Source of the DNA: Deltaproteobacteria bacterium
GTDB lineage: Bacteria > Myxococcota_A > UBA9160 > SZUA-336
Length of the DNA: 32,442 bases
Direction: 5' to 3'
Assembly (NCBI GenBank): GCA_016875225.1
Contig: VGRW01000040.1
Location: 1-32,442, forward strand
Shown here: positions 1 to 10,004 of the stretch, piece by piece
Layout of the letters: every line of letters starts with the position of its first letter
How positions within the stretch are numbered: the stretch's first letter is position 1
Translations under genes and position numbers: made by a program
The notes under the pieces: model-generated
Told to the model about the DNA's origin: nothing
Database searches by the model: none
The model's input: the letters and a program-made list of their open reading frames with translations, nothing else

Positions 1-231
1 GCCGGCGAACGGCCCGCCATCCCCTCGAAGGCCGCCGCTGGCCCTCGGCCGCCGAGCCACCACCGCCGACGCCCTCGCAGCGCACCGCGACCACCTACGG
101 ATCACCGTGGTGAGAAATGCGGGCTAGAGCGGACCCGGTCTCCTCGGCGCGCCAAAACTACGGGGCGGCCGCGTTCCAGGTTTTGACGCGAAGATCCGGG
201 ACGGTCACTTGCCAGTTCTAGACTCGGGGGC
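1..231. other. Left-edge region of the integrative element, no assignable gene
   Basis: No convincing complete gene is visible. One plus-strand frame stays open from the window edge to a TAG at 125-127 and could be the C-terminus of an upstream gene, but its composition gives no recognisable family. From about 128 to 231 the sequence is probably the leader of the first assigned gene. It holds a TTGACG at 183-188 and a TAGACT at 219-224, which are too far apart to form one promoter. I looked here for a copy of the tRNA-Phe 3' end (the expected second attachment site) and found none, so the other element end is probably outside the window. Confidence 0.3.
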
Positions 232-558
232 ATGCCACGACACGCCGTCTCGGTCTTGGACCTCGCCCACGAGCTCGGGCTCGCGGAGCGCACCGTGCGA
301 CGGCTCGTCGCCGCGGGACGGATTCCGGTGGTGCGGGTCGGCCGGCGCGTCCTCGTGCTGCGCGACGCCGCGCTCGCGGCGCTGCACGTCGCGGCGGCGG
401 GCGGGCTCGCGGCTGCGCTGACGGCCGCGCGCCTCGAGCTCGCGCGGGAGATCGCGCGACGCGCGGCGATCGACGCCGTGGAGCTCGCCGAGCTCGTCGC
501 GACGCGCGACGCGATCGAGTCGGCGCTGCTCGCGCTCGAGGCTGAGGCGGCGTCATGA
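232..558 (+). CDS. Excisionase-like helix-turn-helix DNA-binding protein
   Basis: This 108-residue protein begins with a MerR/excisionase-type (HTH_17-like) helix-turn-helix. Residues 1-45 contain a VLDLAHELGLAERTVRRLV helix pair, then the IPVVRVGRRVLV beta-wing that usually follows in excisionases. Residues 50-108 are Ala/Leu/Glu-rich and helical, probably an oligomerisation coil. It is the first gene of the element's rightward series, and its TGA overlaps the ATG of the primase-helicase (ATGA at 555-558), so translation is probably coupled. Such proteins usually steer integrase toward excision or repress the element promoter; which of these applies here is not visible. The ATG at 232 is preceded by a G-run only a base or two away, not a normal ribosome-binding site. 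Confidence 0.72.
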   Translation: MPRHAVSVLDLAHELGLAERTVRRLVAAGRIPVVRVGRRVLVLRDAALAALHVAAAGGLAAALTAARLELAREIARRAAIDAVELAELVATRDAIESALLALEAEAAS

Positions 559-2597
559 CCGCGCTCGCTCGAATTCGCGCAGCGCTGGAGCGTGTAGGGT
601 CGACCACGCGCGACGGCGGCAAGACCTGGCGCTGTCCGGCGCATGACGATCGCACGCCCTCGCTCAGCGTCACGGAACGCGACGGAAAGGTGCTCTTGAA
701 ATGCCATCGGAACTGTACCGTCGAGGCGATCGTCGCCAGGCTCGGGCTCGAGATGCGGGACCTCTTCGACGACGATGGAGCGCGGGTCGAGCGAGCGCGG
801 AGCGACTCTGGGGCGCGTATTGAGATCCTCGGGCCACCGACGGCGGCGCAGGTCGCCGCACTCAAGCGGTCGCGGCGCATCCTGCGCGAGCAGACACTTA
901 CCGCACTCGAGCTTGTGCGCGTCCGCTGCTACGGCGCGGAGTGGCTCGCAATCCCCGCGCTTTCGGGCTCGCGGAAGCTCTGGGCTATCGATGCGTCGGG
1001 CAAGCCGAGACTCGAGGACGCCAAGCTAATCCGCTGGAACGCGGGCTCGGTGTCGCTGGTTGTCTCGCCTGCGCTCCGCGGGGGCGCACTCGCAGTCGAG
1101 CGGCTATGGGATGTCGAAGGCGAGAGCGATCTCTTCGCCTGCGTCGATGCAGGCCTTGCGCACGTCGTCACGAGTATGGGCGGTGCGAGCTCGCTGGTGG
1201 CGCACGATCGCCACGGGGAATGGCTGCGCGGGCTTCGGCCGCGCGAGGTCTGCGTGGTTCGCGATCTCGATGACGCGGGCCGCGACGGGGCCGAGAAGGC
1301 TGACGCGTGGTGGCGGTCACAGGGCGTTTCTACGCGAATCGTCACTCTGCCGGCGGATCTGGGCGAGCACGGTGACCTTCGCGACTACTTGAACGGCCGG
1401 CCCGCTCGCGAGGGAATGCTTGCGACAGAACCGCTCGGCGACGCCTGCGATCTCGACGCTATTGCGAATTGCGTGGAGCTCGTCGATCCCGGGGGCCGAT
1501 CGGCCAACTGCGCTGAGCTCATAAACCTCGCGACGGTCCGGCCACGCGTGGTTGAATGGCTATGGCCGGGCCGCATCCCACGCGGAAAGCTGAGCGTTCT
1601 CGACGGTGACCCGGACGTCGGGAAGTCGACCATCACTCTCGACCTCGCGGCGAGAGTCTCCACAGGGCAGGCGATGCCCGATGGCGCTCCCGGTACGCTT
1701 GGCGGAGTTCTCTTGCTCTCGGCAGAGGACGACCCAGAAGACACGATCCTTCCCCGATTGATCGCGGCGGGCGCGGACGCTTCGCGCGTGAGCGCTCTCC
1801 CCGGTGTGCGGAATGAGCGCGAGGAGCTAGTGCCGGTGTCGATCCCAGAGCACCTCGACACGATCGAGCGAGCGATCGAGGCGACGGGCGCGGTTCTCGT
1901 CGTGGTTGACCCGTTCATGGCGTACCTCTCGGGGACGCACTCGTCGCACAAGGATCAGGACGTCCGCCGAGCACTCGCGCCGTTTGCGAAGCTCGCCGAA
2001 CGGACACGGGCGGCGGTGCTCATCGTTCGCCACCTGAACAAGAGCTCGGGCGGGCACGCTCTCTACCGCGGCGGTGGCAGCATCGGGATCATCGGAGCCG
2101 CAAGATCGGGCCTTCTCGCGGCGCGCGACCCCGACGACGATTCGCGCCGCGTGCTCGCAGTGGTCAAGAGCAACCTTGCGGAGCGCGCACCGTCGCTCGC
2201 ATATAGGCTCTTGCCGGCCGACTCGAGCGTGCGGCTCGAGTGGCTCGGGGAGTCGACCCACTCCGCCGCAAGCCTGCTCGCCTCTCCCATAGCGGACGAG
2301 GAACGGTCCGCGGTCGACGACGCCGTAAACTTTCTGCGCGAGGCGCTCGCTCGAGGCGGCGTCGCCGCTCGCGATCTGAGCCTGAGCGCACGTAGCGCGG
2401 GGATCTCCGAGGCCACCATCCGACGAGCGCGCAAGCAGCTCGGAGTCACGCGCCGGAAGACCGGCATGCGCGGTGGCTGGGTGCTTGAGCTGCCGAAGGC
2501 GCTCAAATTTACCGAAGGCGCTCATCCCCAGGACTTGAGCGCCTTCGCGGAAGACGAGCGACGTCGGGAGTCCGAGATCGAGGAGCACTTGCTATGA
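555..2597 (+). CDS. Mobile-element primase-helicase (zinc finger, Toprim, RecA-like ATPase, winged helix)
   Basis: This 680-residue replication protein shows a CHC2-like zinc finger (C27, H30, C50, C54). A Toprim domain follows, with its glutamate in VEGESD (about 187-192) and acidic DLDDAG (237-242). Next is a RepA/AAA_25-type ATPase with Walker A GDPDVGKST (351-359), Walker B AVLVVVD (446-452) and a polar motif near RHLNKSSGG (492-500). The C-terminus (about 590-650) looks like a winged helix of the kind that reads phage or plasmid origins. The family primes and unwinds DNA for self-replication of phage satellites, plasmids and integrative elements. It overlaps both neighbours by ATGA. No structural, packaging or conjugation gene is visible, but only one end of the element is in view. 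Confidence 0.87.
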   Translation: MTALARIRAALERVGSTTRDGGKTWRCPAHDDRTPSLSVTERDGKVLLKCHRNCTVEAIVARLGLEMRDLFDDDGARVERARSDSGARIEILGPPTAAQVAALKRSRRILREQTLTALELVRVRCYGAEWLAIPALSGSRKLWAIDASGKPRLEDAKLIRWNAGSVSLVVSPALRGGALAVERLWDVEGESDLFACVDAGLAHVVTSMGGASSLVAHDRHGEWLRGLRPREVCVVRDLDDAGRDGAEKADAWWRSQGVSTRIVTLPADLGEHGDLRDYLNGRPAREGMLATEPLGDACDLDAIANCVELVDPGGRSANCAELINLATVRPRVVEWLWPGRIPRGKLSVLDGDPDVGKSTITLDLAARVSTGQAMPDGAPGTLGGVLLLSAEDDPEDTILPRLIAAGADASRVSALPGVRNEREELVPVSIPEHLDTIERAIEATGAVLVVVDPFMAYLSGTHSSHKDQDVRRALAPFAKLAERTRAAVLIVRHLNKSSGGHALYRGGGSIGIIGAARSGLLAARDPDDDSRRVLAVVKSNLAERAPSLAYRLLPADSSVRLEWLGESTHSAASLLASPIADEERSAVDDAVNFLREALARGGVAARDLSLSARSAGISEATIRRARKQLGVTRRKTGMRGGWVLELPKALKFTEGAHPQDLSAFAEDERRRESEIEEHLL

Positions 2598-3049
2598 GCG
2601 CTGCGCGCGTGCTCGCCCGCATCGAGGCGCTCGGCGCGAGGATCGACGTGCACCGGGGCCGGCTCCGCGTGGTTGCTCCCCGGGGAGTGCTTGGCGAGCA
2701 GGACCTCGAGGCGCTCGCGACGCAGAAGGCCGAGCTTCTCGCGCTGTTCCGGAACCAGGCCTCCCTCACTCGCTCGGCCCGGGCTCGTTTGGATCGGTTC
2801 CTCGAGGACTGCTCGATCCCCTTCGCGGTGCTCCATTCCCGCGCACTCGGTCGCGACTTCCTCCTCGCGCGCGACGGAGCTGCGCTCGAGGACCTCGCCG
2901 AGGCGGCGGGCCGTTTGCCTGTCCTTACCTTCGCCGATTGCGAGATGCTGGCCGGGCTCGAGGTGCGCGACCTGGCCGAGATCCTCGACGTGCGCGAGGC
3001 CTTCGGCCCGAGCGCGGAGATTCTCGCTGTCAGGCCGCGCCTTGGCTGA
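2594..3049 (+). CDS. TubC N-terminal docking domain-like protein of a mobile element
   Basis: The first 55 of 151 residues follow the TubC_N pattern: a helix (VLARIEALGARI), a short beta hairpin rich in Arg and Val (GRLRVVAPRGVL), and a helix ending KAELLALF. TubC_N was defined as an N-terminal docking domain on polyketide/nonribosomal peptide synthetases, but no such enzyme is present here. Residues 60-151 are unrecognised, acidic and mostly helical. The gene is coupled to the primase-helicase by ATGA at 2594-2597, which suggests the two proteins act together, possibly through the docking fold. That role is inference. The fold assignment is from pattern memory and needs a profile search. Confidence 0.6.
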   Translation: MSAARVLARIEALGARIDVHRGRLRVVAPRGVLGEQDLEALATQKAELLALFRNQASLTRSARARLDRFLEDCSIPFAVLHSRALGRDFLLARDGAALEDLAEAAGRLPVLTFADCEMLAGLEVRDLAEILDVREAFGPSAEILAVRPRLG

Positions 3050-3347
3050 GAAGCGCCGATCGATCGACCTCGCGAACCGCCTCACGCTGCGCGCGGATGA
3101 GACTGCGCTCGTCCTCGGCGTCTCGCTGCGAAAGCTCCGGGACATGCTCCCCCGGCTTCCTCACTTTCGCGACGGTGGCACGCTGCTCTTCCCGGTCGAG
3201 GGGCTCCATCGGTTCATCGCGGAGCGGGTAGGGCAGCCGAGCGCCGAGCGGGATTCCGTGGTCGGGACGGATTCGCGTTCCATGGCGAGTCCGCTCGATG
3301 GCCGCGCAGTCGCTGATGAAGTCCTCGCTCGCCTGAGGGAGTATTGA
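3042..3347 (+). CDS. Small HTH protein of the element
   Basis: A 101-residue protein is predicted from a TTG start at 3042 that overlaps the end of the previous gene (stop at 3047-3049). No ATG or GTG start lies at a suitable place, so TTG is chosen by position. Residues about 15-60 have an excisionase-like arrangement: LTLRADETALVLGVSLRKLRDML forms the helices, then a GGTLLFPVEGLHRFI wing, as in HTH_17 proteins that bind DNA next to integrase genes. The C-terminal 35 residues are low in recognisable structure. It is the second HTH protein in the element and sits next to a ribbon-helix-helix protein, so one may repress and another may act as excisionase. The exact role is not visible. Confidence 0.6.
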   Translation: MAEKRRSIDLANRLTLRADETALVLGVSLRKLRDMLPRLPHFRDGGTLLFPVEGLHRFIAERVGQPSAERDSVVGTDSRSMASPLDGRAVADEVLARLREY

Positions 3348-3350
3348 TAG

Positions 3351-3598
3351 GTGCTTGTAGTTTCTAGTTGGCCATGCGAGTATTCCGACGTGGCCGCAAG
3401 GAAGAGCAAGCGGGGCGGAGCCAGGCCAGGCGCAGGGCGGCCGGCAATCCTCGAGGAACGGCGCTCCGTGACGCTGCACATCGAAGCCGCGCAGAGGGAG
3501 CGCCTGGGGCAGATCGCCGAGGCGCGCGGGGTTTCGGTCTCGGACCTGATCCGACAGGCGATCGACGCCTTCCTGCGGCGCTCCCGAGGGGAAAAGCG

Positions 3599-3602
<4 letters not shown>
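3351..3602 (+). CDS. Ribbon-helix-helix (CopG/Arc-type) DNA-binding protein
   Basis: This 83-residue protein has a basic N-terminal arm with RGGARPGAGRPA, then a typical ribbon-helix-helix core: strand RSVTLHIEAAQ, helix ERLGQIAEARG, turn, and helix SVSDLIRQAIDAFL. Such dimers bind operators through the beta ribbon. It ends in an ATGA overlap with the integrase start (3599-3602), suggesting coupled expression and perhaps control of integrase or its promoter. The GTG at 3351 has a good ribosome-binding site (GAGGGAG, 3335-3341). A second GTG at 3390 would start directly at the basic arm and looks more natural as protein, so the first 13 residues are uncertain. Confidence 0.72.
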
Positions 3603-4911
<1,309 letters not shown>

Positions 4912-4921
4912 AAGGCCGCGC

Positions 4922-4950
4922 AGTATGGCTCAGCCCGGCTCGACCGTCAC
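4922..4950 (-). promoter_or_regulatory. Candidate promoter of tRNA-Phe
   Basis: On the minus strand GTGACG (4945-4950) and CATACT (4922-4927) are separated by 17 bases, with the -10 box ten bases from the tRNA 5' end. It overlaps the last codons of the cyclophilin gene. Both hexamers match the sigma70 consensus at four of six positions. Confidence 0.42.
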
Positions 4951-5538
4951 GCTCTCGACCACCACGTCGGCGAGCGGGCGGTCGTTGGCGTCGCGGGGGG
5001 CGGCGGAGATGCGGTCGACGATGTCCTGGCCCGAGAGGACCCGGCCGAAGGCGGTGTACTGGCCGTCGAGCTTCGGGCGCCAGGGCTCGGAGGCGGTGGT
5101 CATGATGAAGAACTGCGAGCCGGCGCTGTCGGGGCCGGAGGCGCGGCCCATCGAGACGGTGCCGGGCAGGTGGGGCAGGTCGTTGAACTCGGCGCGAAGC
5201 GCGTAGCCGGGGCCGCCGAAGCCGTCGTTGGCGGGGTCGGCGTCCTTCGAGTTGGGGTCGCCGCCCTGGATCAGGAAGCGGGGGATCACGCGGTGGAAGG
5301 TGGTTCCGTCGTAGAAGTGCGCGGCGGCCAGCGACTTGAAGCTCGCGACGTGGCGCGGGGCCTTGTCGGGCAGGAGCTCGAAGCGGATCTCGCCGTGGCC
5401 GCGCACGCGCAGCACCGCGACCTCGCGCGCGGGAGCGCCCGGCCGGCATGCGAAGACGAGCGCGAGAGATGCGGCGAGGACGAGCGCGCCGGCGCGCGCG
5501 GCGATGCGTCGGAGCGTCACGGGCGCGAACGCTAGCAC
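4930..5538 (-). CDS. Cyclophilin-type peptidyl-prolyl cis-trans isomerase, probable lipoprotein
   Basis: The protein begins with a signal peptide: a basic TLRRIAARAG start, a hydrophobic stretch, then FAC at the lipobox. It is therefore probably lipid-anchored on the periplasmic side, where it would catalyse proline isomerisation during folding of exported proteins. Cyclophilin motifs are clear: FHRVIPRFLIQGGDP, then GTVSMGR and SQFFIMT, with catalytic-type Arg in FHRVIP and the later Phe residues kept. The first possible start is GTG at 5538; an in-frame GTG at 5520 gives a more normal signal peptide (MTLRRIAARAG) and leaves more room for the promoter of the divergent ggt gene. The length of about 200 residues fits bacterial single-domain cyclophilins. 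Confidence 0.9.
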   Translation of the reverse strand: MLAFAPVTLRRIAARAGALVLAASLALVFACRPGAPAREVAVLRVRGHGEIRFELLPDKAPRHVASFKSLAAAHFYDGTTFHRVIPRFLIQGGDPNSKDADPANDGFGGPGYALRAEFNDLPHLPGTVSMGRASGPDSAGSQFFIMTTASEPWRPKLDGQYTAFGRVLSGQDIVDRISAAPRDANDRPLADVVVESVTVEPG

Positions 5539-5570
5539 GCGCGCGAGAGCGCGTGATACGGTCCGCGGCC

Positions 5571-7301
5571 ATGCGCAACATCACTCGCGTCGGCTGGCTC
5601 GTCGTCTGCGCTTCACTGCTGCTGGCGCCGCTCGCGCGGCTCGCAATCGCGGCCGAGCCCGGTCCGGCGTGGGGCAAGCGCGGCATGGTCGTGACGTCGG
5701 TCGGGCCGGCGGCGGCGGCGGGGCGCGAGATCCTCGGGCGCGGCGGGAACGCGGTGGACGCGGCAGTCGCGACCGCCTTCGCGGCGGGGGTCGCGCACCA
5801 GTACAGCTCGGGGATCGGCGGTGGCGGATTCGCGGTGGTGTACATGGCGGAGTCGGGCGAGGTGAGCGCGCTCGACGCGCGCGAGACCGCGCCCGCGTCG
5901 GCGAGCGAGCTCGCCTACCTGGACGATCAGGGCAAGCCGATCCCTGGCGCGACGCTCGCGGGCCCGCGCGCGGTGGCGGTGCCGGGCCTGGTGCAGGGGC
6001 TGTACGAGCTGCACCACCGCTACGGGTCGCTCGAATGGCGCGAGCTGGTGAAGCCGGCGATAAGGCTCTGCCGCGACGGCGTCGAGGTCGCGCCCGGCGA
6101 GCGGCGCATGCTGCAGATGGTCGCGCCGCGGCTCGCGGGCTTTCCCGAGACCGCGCGAATCCAGCTCGACGCAGGGCAGGTGCCGGAGCTCGGCTGGCGG
6201 CTCTACCAGCCCGATCTCGCGCGCACGCTCGAGGAGATCGGCGCGCGCGGCGGCGGGGCGCTCGCGTACGGGCATCTCGCGCGAAAGATCGTCGACGCGA
6301 CCGGCGGCGCGCTCTCGCTCGACGATCTCGCCGGCTACCAGCCGATCTGGCGCGATCCGGTGCGCGGCACGTACCGCGGGCTCTCGGTGGTGTCGATGCC
6401 GCCGCCGAGCTCGGGCGGCGTGCTTCTGGTCGAGATGCTGAATGCGCTGGAGCCCTACGACCTCGCCGCGCTGGGCGCGAACTCGAGCCAGACGGTGAAC
6501 CTGATCGCGGGCGCGATGAAGCTCGCCTTCGCGGATCGCGCCGAGTATCTCGGCGATCCGGGCTTCGTGCGGGTTCCGACCGAGCATCTCACGTCGAAGG
6601 CGTACGGCAATCAGCTCGCGGCGCTGCTGCGCCCGCCGTTCTTCCTGCTGCGCGCGCCGTGGAACTGGGGCAAGCCGGCGATTCCGAAGACGCGCCGCGC
6701 CGCGCCGGCGCCGCCCGACGATCGCGGCACGACACAGATCTCGGTCGTCGACGAGCAGGGCAACGCGGTGTCGCTCACGCAGACCGTGAACACGCTGTTC
6801 GGCTCGCTCATCACCGTGCCGGGAACCGGAATCGTGCTGAACAACGAGATGGACGACTTCTCGCTTCCCGGCACCCCCAACGCCTGGGGCGCGGTCGGCC
6901 AGGCCGCGAACTCGATCCAGCCCGGAAAGCGGCCGCTCTCGAGCATGACGCCGACGATCGTGCTCGACGGCGACCAGGTCCGCTACGTCGTCGGCAGCCC
7001 GATGGGCACGTTCATCATCAGCGCGGTGCTGCAGACGCTGCTGAACAGCGTCGACTTCGGGCTCGGGCCGGAGCAGGCGGTGGCGCTGCCGCGCTTCCAC
7101 CACCAGTGGAGCCCCGACGTGCTGATGGTCGAGCCGGGCCACCCGCGCGACGTGCTCGAGAAGCTCGGCGCCTGGGGCCACCGCGTCGAGCCGAGCCGCT
7201 TTCCGATGGGCGCGGTGCAGCTGATCGTGCGCGAGAAGGGCTCCGACACCTGGCTCGGCTCGACCGATCCGCGCCGCGACGGCGCGGCGCTGGGCTACTA
7301 G
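5571..7301 (+). CDS. ggt: Gamma-glutamyltranspeptidase
   Basis: This 576-residue precursor has a signal peptide (about residues 1-28, ending LARLAIAA). It belongs to the Ntn-hydrolase family that cuts itself into large and small subunits and transfers or hydrolyses the gamma-glutamyl group of glutathione and related compounds in the periplasm. The GNAVDAAVATAFA and GIGGGGFAVVY motifs of the large subunit are present. The cleavage site lies before T387 in DDRGTTQISVVD, making T387 the nucleophile, and NNEMDDFS follows as in known enzymes. The ATG at 5571 is chosen since the signal peptide starts there; longer upstream readings are GC-rich noise. A TACGGT hexamer at 5557-5562 could be a -10 box. 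It is divergent from the cyclophilin gene. Confidence 0.93.
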   Translation: MRNITRVGWLVVCASLLLAPLARLAIAAEPGPAWGKRGMVVTSVGPAAAAGREILGRGGNAVDAAVATAFAAGVAHQYSSGIGGGGFAVVYMAESGEVSALDARETAPASASELAYLDDQGKPIPGATLAGPRAVAVPGLVQGLYELHHRYGSLEWRELVKPAIRLCRDGVEVAPGERRMLQMVAPRLAGFPETARIQLDAGQVPELGWRLYQPDLARTLEEIGARGGGALAYGHLARKIVDATGGALSLDDLAGYQPIWRDPVRGTYRGLSVVSMPPPSSGGVLLVEMLNALEPYDLAALGANSSQTVNLIAGAMKLAFADRAEYLGDPGFVRVPTEHLTSKAYGNQLAALLRPPFFLLRAPWNWGKPAIPKTRRAAPAPPDDRGTTQISVVDEQGNAVSLTQTVNTLFGSLITVPGTGIVLNNEMDDFSLPGTPNAWGAVGQAANSIQPGKRPLSSMTPTIVLDGDQVRYVVGSPMGTFIISAVLQTLLNSVDFGLGPEQAVALPRFHHQWSPDVLMVEPGHPRDVLEKLGAWGHRVEPSRFPMGAVQLIVREKGSDTWLGSTDPRRDGAALGY

Positions 7302-7308
7302 GCGCGCG

Positions 7309-9957
7309 CTACTTCACGATCGCGATCACCGGCGCGTCGAGCCGGATCACGCGTTTGGCGACGCGCTTCACGTCGTCGACGCTGACCGCGCTGATGCGCT
7401 GGTCGTAGTCCAGGTGGTAGGTCGCGCCGAGCCCGTACAGATCGTCGAGCGAGAGCAGGCTCGCCTGCGTGCCGAAGCGCTGCAGCGACACGGCCTGGCT
7501 CCCGATCAGGTACGCCTTCGCGCGCGCGAGCTCCTCGTCGGGGATCGGCCCCTCGACGATCTTCGCGAGCTCCTTCTCGATCCCGCCCGTCATCTCGCCG
7601 AGCTTCGCGGGCTCGCCCGCGATGTACACGCCCCAGATGCCGCGGTCCACGCCCTCGCGGTCGAACGCCCCCACCGTGTAGGCCAGGCTCTGCTTGTCGC
7701 GCAGCTCGAGGAAGAGCCGCCCGCCCTGACCCGAGAGGATCTGCGTCAGCACGTCGAGCGCGGGCAGGTCGGGGTCGCCGATCGTGAGCGAGAGGAAGCC
7801 GTAGACCACGTGCGCCTGGTTCTTGTTCTTCGCTAGCGAGACCTCGCGCATTCGCGCGGGCGCCTCGGGCGTCTTTCGCGCCGGCAGCGCGACGGTTCCG
7901 CTGCCGGGCCAGTCGGAAAGGTGCGATGCGATCGCGGCGACGATCCCGTCGGGATCGACGTTCCCGACCACGCCGAGCACGCCGTTTGCGGGCTGCGCGT
8001 ACCTCGCGAAGTAGCGCGCGAGCGCCTCGCGATCGAGCGACGATATCGACTTCGCGGTGCCGATCGACGAGAAGCGGTAGGGATGCTCGGGATAGATTGC
8101 CTGCTGGAACGCCTCGAACGCCTTGGTGGAAAGGCTGTCCTCGCGGCGGCGCAGCGCGGCCATCCGCTCGACCTTGACCTTGGCGATCTCGTCCGGCGGG
8201 AAGGCCGGGTGGAGCAGCACGTCGGCGAACAGGTCGAGCCCGGTGTCGAGCGACTCGGTCAGAAACTCCGCCTGCAAGCCGAAGCTATTGCGCCCCGAGA
8301 AGCCGGAGAGATCTCCCGCGATGTCCTCGATCTCGGTCGCGAGCTGCGTGGAGCTTCGCGATGTCGTTCCGCGCGAGAGCATCTCGGCCAGGAACGACGT
8401 GATTCCCTGCGTGCTCTCGGTCTCGGCGAGCAGTCCGCCCAGGAACGAGAGCCGCAGCGAGACCAGCGGCACGTTCTCGTTGCGCTTCACCACCACGCGC
8501 AGCCCGTTCGGGAGCCGGTACTCGCGGATCCCGTCGCGAAGCTCGACGAAGTCGAGCTTCGGCCCGGCGCTTCCCGCGCCGCGTTCCAGCGCCGCGAGCA
8601 GCTTCGCGGAGTCGACCGAGCCGTTCGCGTCCTTCGCGGTGAGCGCGACCACGGTCGCGCGCTCCGGCGACAGGTAGGTCTTCGCCACGCGCTGCAGGTC
8701 GGCCTGCGTCGCGCGGCGCACGCGCTCCAGGTACAGCGCCTCGGCCTCGATCCCGCCGGCGAGAACCTCGAAGTAGCCGAGCTTCTGCGCCTGGCCCTGC
8801 ATCGTCTCGCGCTCGTGCACCTGGCTCGCGAGCAGGTTCGTGCGCGCGCGCTCGAGCTCGGCCTCGGACGGGCCCAGGTCGCGCACGCGCCGGATCTGCT
8901 CGGCGATCGCGCCGACGGTCGCCTCGATCTTGTCGGCGTCGAGCTCCGCGTCGACGACGAAGAGCCCCGGATCGAGCGGCGTGTAGGAGCTAGCGTGGAT
9001 TCCGTGCACGAGCTGCGCGCGGTCCTTCACCTCGCGGTAGAGCCGCGAGCTGTCGCCGCTGCCGAGCACCATCCCGAGCAGGTCGAGGTACGGCGTGTCG
9101 GGATTCTCGAACGCGGTGATCTTCCAGCCGATCCCGAGCAGCGACTGCTCGAACTGGCTCGGCACCACCGCGGCGCGCGGCGCGCTCTGCTCCGGCTCGG
9201 GCGCGCGCGGGTGCGCCAGGTCGGCGCGCGGTTTCGCTGCGGCGAACGCACCCTCGATCTGCGCGAGCACGGCCTTCGGGTCGAAGTCGCCGACCGCGAT
9301 CATGGTCATGTTGTTCGGCACGTACCACGAGTGGTAGAAGTCGAGCAGGCCCTCGCGCGTGAAGCTTCGCACGCTCGCCTGCGTGCCGATCACCTCTTTG
9401 CGGTAGGGGTGGGTCTGGAACGCGGTCGCGAACAACACCTGCGAGAGGAGATTGTCGGGTGAGTCGTCGGAGCGGCGGATCTCCTCGATCACGACCTCTT
9501 CCTCTTTCGCGAGTTCGGTCGCGTCGAAGGTCGAGCCCTGCATCGCGTCGGCGAGCACGTCGATTCCCACCGGCAGGTCACGGCTCGCCATCGTGATGTG
9601 GTAGACGGTCATGTCGTGCGAGGTGAACGCGTTGATGTTCCCGCCGGCGCCCTCGACCGTGCGCGCGATCTCGCCCACGCCGCGGCGCTCGGTGCCCTTG
9701 AAGAGCATGTGTTCGTGCACGTGCGCCATGCCCCACTGCTCGTCGCGCTCGTCGCCGCTTCCGACCCGGACCCAGACGTTCAGCGCCACGACCGGCGCGG
9801 AGTGGTCTTCGACCAGGATCACCTCGAGGCCGTTGGGCAGTGTGGTTCTGAGCATTGCGTCCTTCTCGAGGCTCATCGGCTCGCGAGTCGAGGTCGCGGG
9901 CGCGATCGCGCACGCGCAGAGCAGACAGAGCAAGGCGATCCCTGGGCTACTACGCAA
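7309..9957 (-). CDS. M16-family zinc metalloprotease with two M16 halves, probable lipoprotein
   Basis: The protein has 882 residues. A lipoprotein-like signal (MRSSPGIALLCLLCACA) is followed by an N-terminal M16 unit with the inverted zinc motif HVHEH (79-83) and the downstream glutamate region ARTVEGAGGNINAFTSHD. A second, non-catalytic M16 unit begins near residue 450 (LRDGIREYRLPNGLRVVVK). The two-unit arrangement is like pitrilysin/PqqL-type peptidases that close around short peptides, here probably in the periplasm. The TTG at 9957 is preferred: it has GGGGAGGAG seven bases upstream and gives a clean signal peptide. A longer TTG start at 10020 would overlap the divergent hemW. It ends seven bases from ggt, tail to tail. 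Confidence 0.9.
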   Translation of the reverse strand: MRSSPGIALLCLLCACAIAPATSTREPMSLEKDAMLRTTLPNGLEVILVEDHSAPVVALNVWVRVGSGDERDEQWGMAHVHEHMLFKGTERRGVGEIARTVEGAGGNINAFTSHDMTVYHITMASRDLPVGIDVLADAMQGSTFDATELAKEEEVVIEEIRRSDDSPDNLLSQVLFATAFQTHPYRKEVIGTQASVRSFTREGLLDFYHSWYVPNNMTMIAVGDFDPKAVLAQIEGAFAAAKPRADLAHPRAPEPEQSAPRAAVVPSQFEQSLLGIGWKITAFENPDTPYLDLLGMVLGSGDSSRLYREVKDRAQLVHGIHASSYTPLDPGLFVVDAELDADKIEATVGAIAEQIRRVRDLGPSEAELERARTNLLASQVHERETMQGQAQKLGYFEVLAGGIEAEALYLERVRRATQADLQRVAKTYLSPERATVVALTAKDANGSVDSAKLLAALERGAGSAGPKLDFVELRDGIREYRLPNGLRVVVKRNENVPLVSLRLSFLGGLLAETESTQGITSFLAEMLSRGTTSRSSTQLATEIEDIAGDLSGFSGRNSFGLQAEFLTESLDTGLDLFADVLLHPAFPPDEIAKVKVERMAALRRREDSLSTKAFEAFQQAIYPEHPYRFSSIGTAKSISSLDREALARYFARYAQPANGVLGVVGNVDPDGIVAAIASHLSDWPGSGTVALPARKTPEAPARMREVSLAKNKNQAHVVYGFLSLTIGDPDLPALDVLTQILSGQGGRLFLELRDKQSLAYTVGAFDREGVDRGIWGVYIAGEPAKLGEMTGGIEKELAKIVEGPIPDEELARAKAYLIGSQAVSLQRFGTQASLLSLDDLYGLGATYHLDYDQRISAVSVDDVKRVAKRVIRLDAPVIAIVK

Positions 9958-10004
9958 GCTCCGGCTCCTCCCCGACGCGCTTCGGGCCGCATAGGATACG
10001 GGGG

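Noticed and set aside
1-127. C-terminal fragment of an upstream gene ending at TAG 125-127
   Set aside because: One open frame reaches the edge, but it is short, of GC-noise composition, and unsupported by any motif.
1-231. Second attachment site for the tRNA-Phe element
   Set aside because: No repeat of the tRNA 3' end was found by eye in the left edge.
5336-7408. Long plus-strand frame of about 690 residues over ggt, and long minus-strand frame at 5613-7181
   Set aside because: Arg/Ala-rich composition without domains; these are shadows of ggt, a GC-rich side effect.
7921-9462. 513-residue plus-strand frame opposite the M16 gene
   Set aside because: Low-complexity Arg/Glu/Leu translation with no motif, fully antisense to a clear M16 peptidase.
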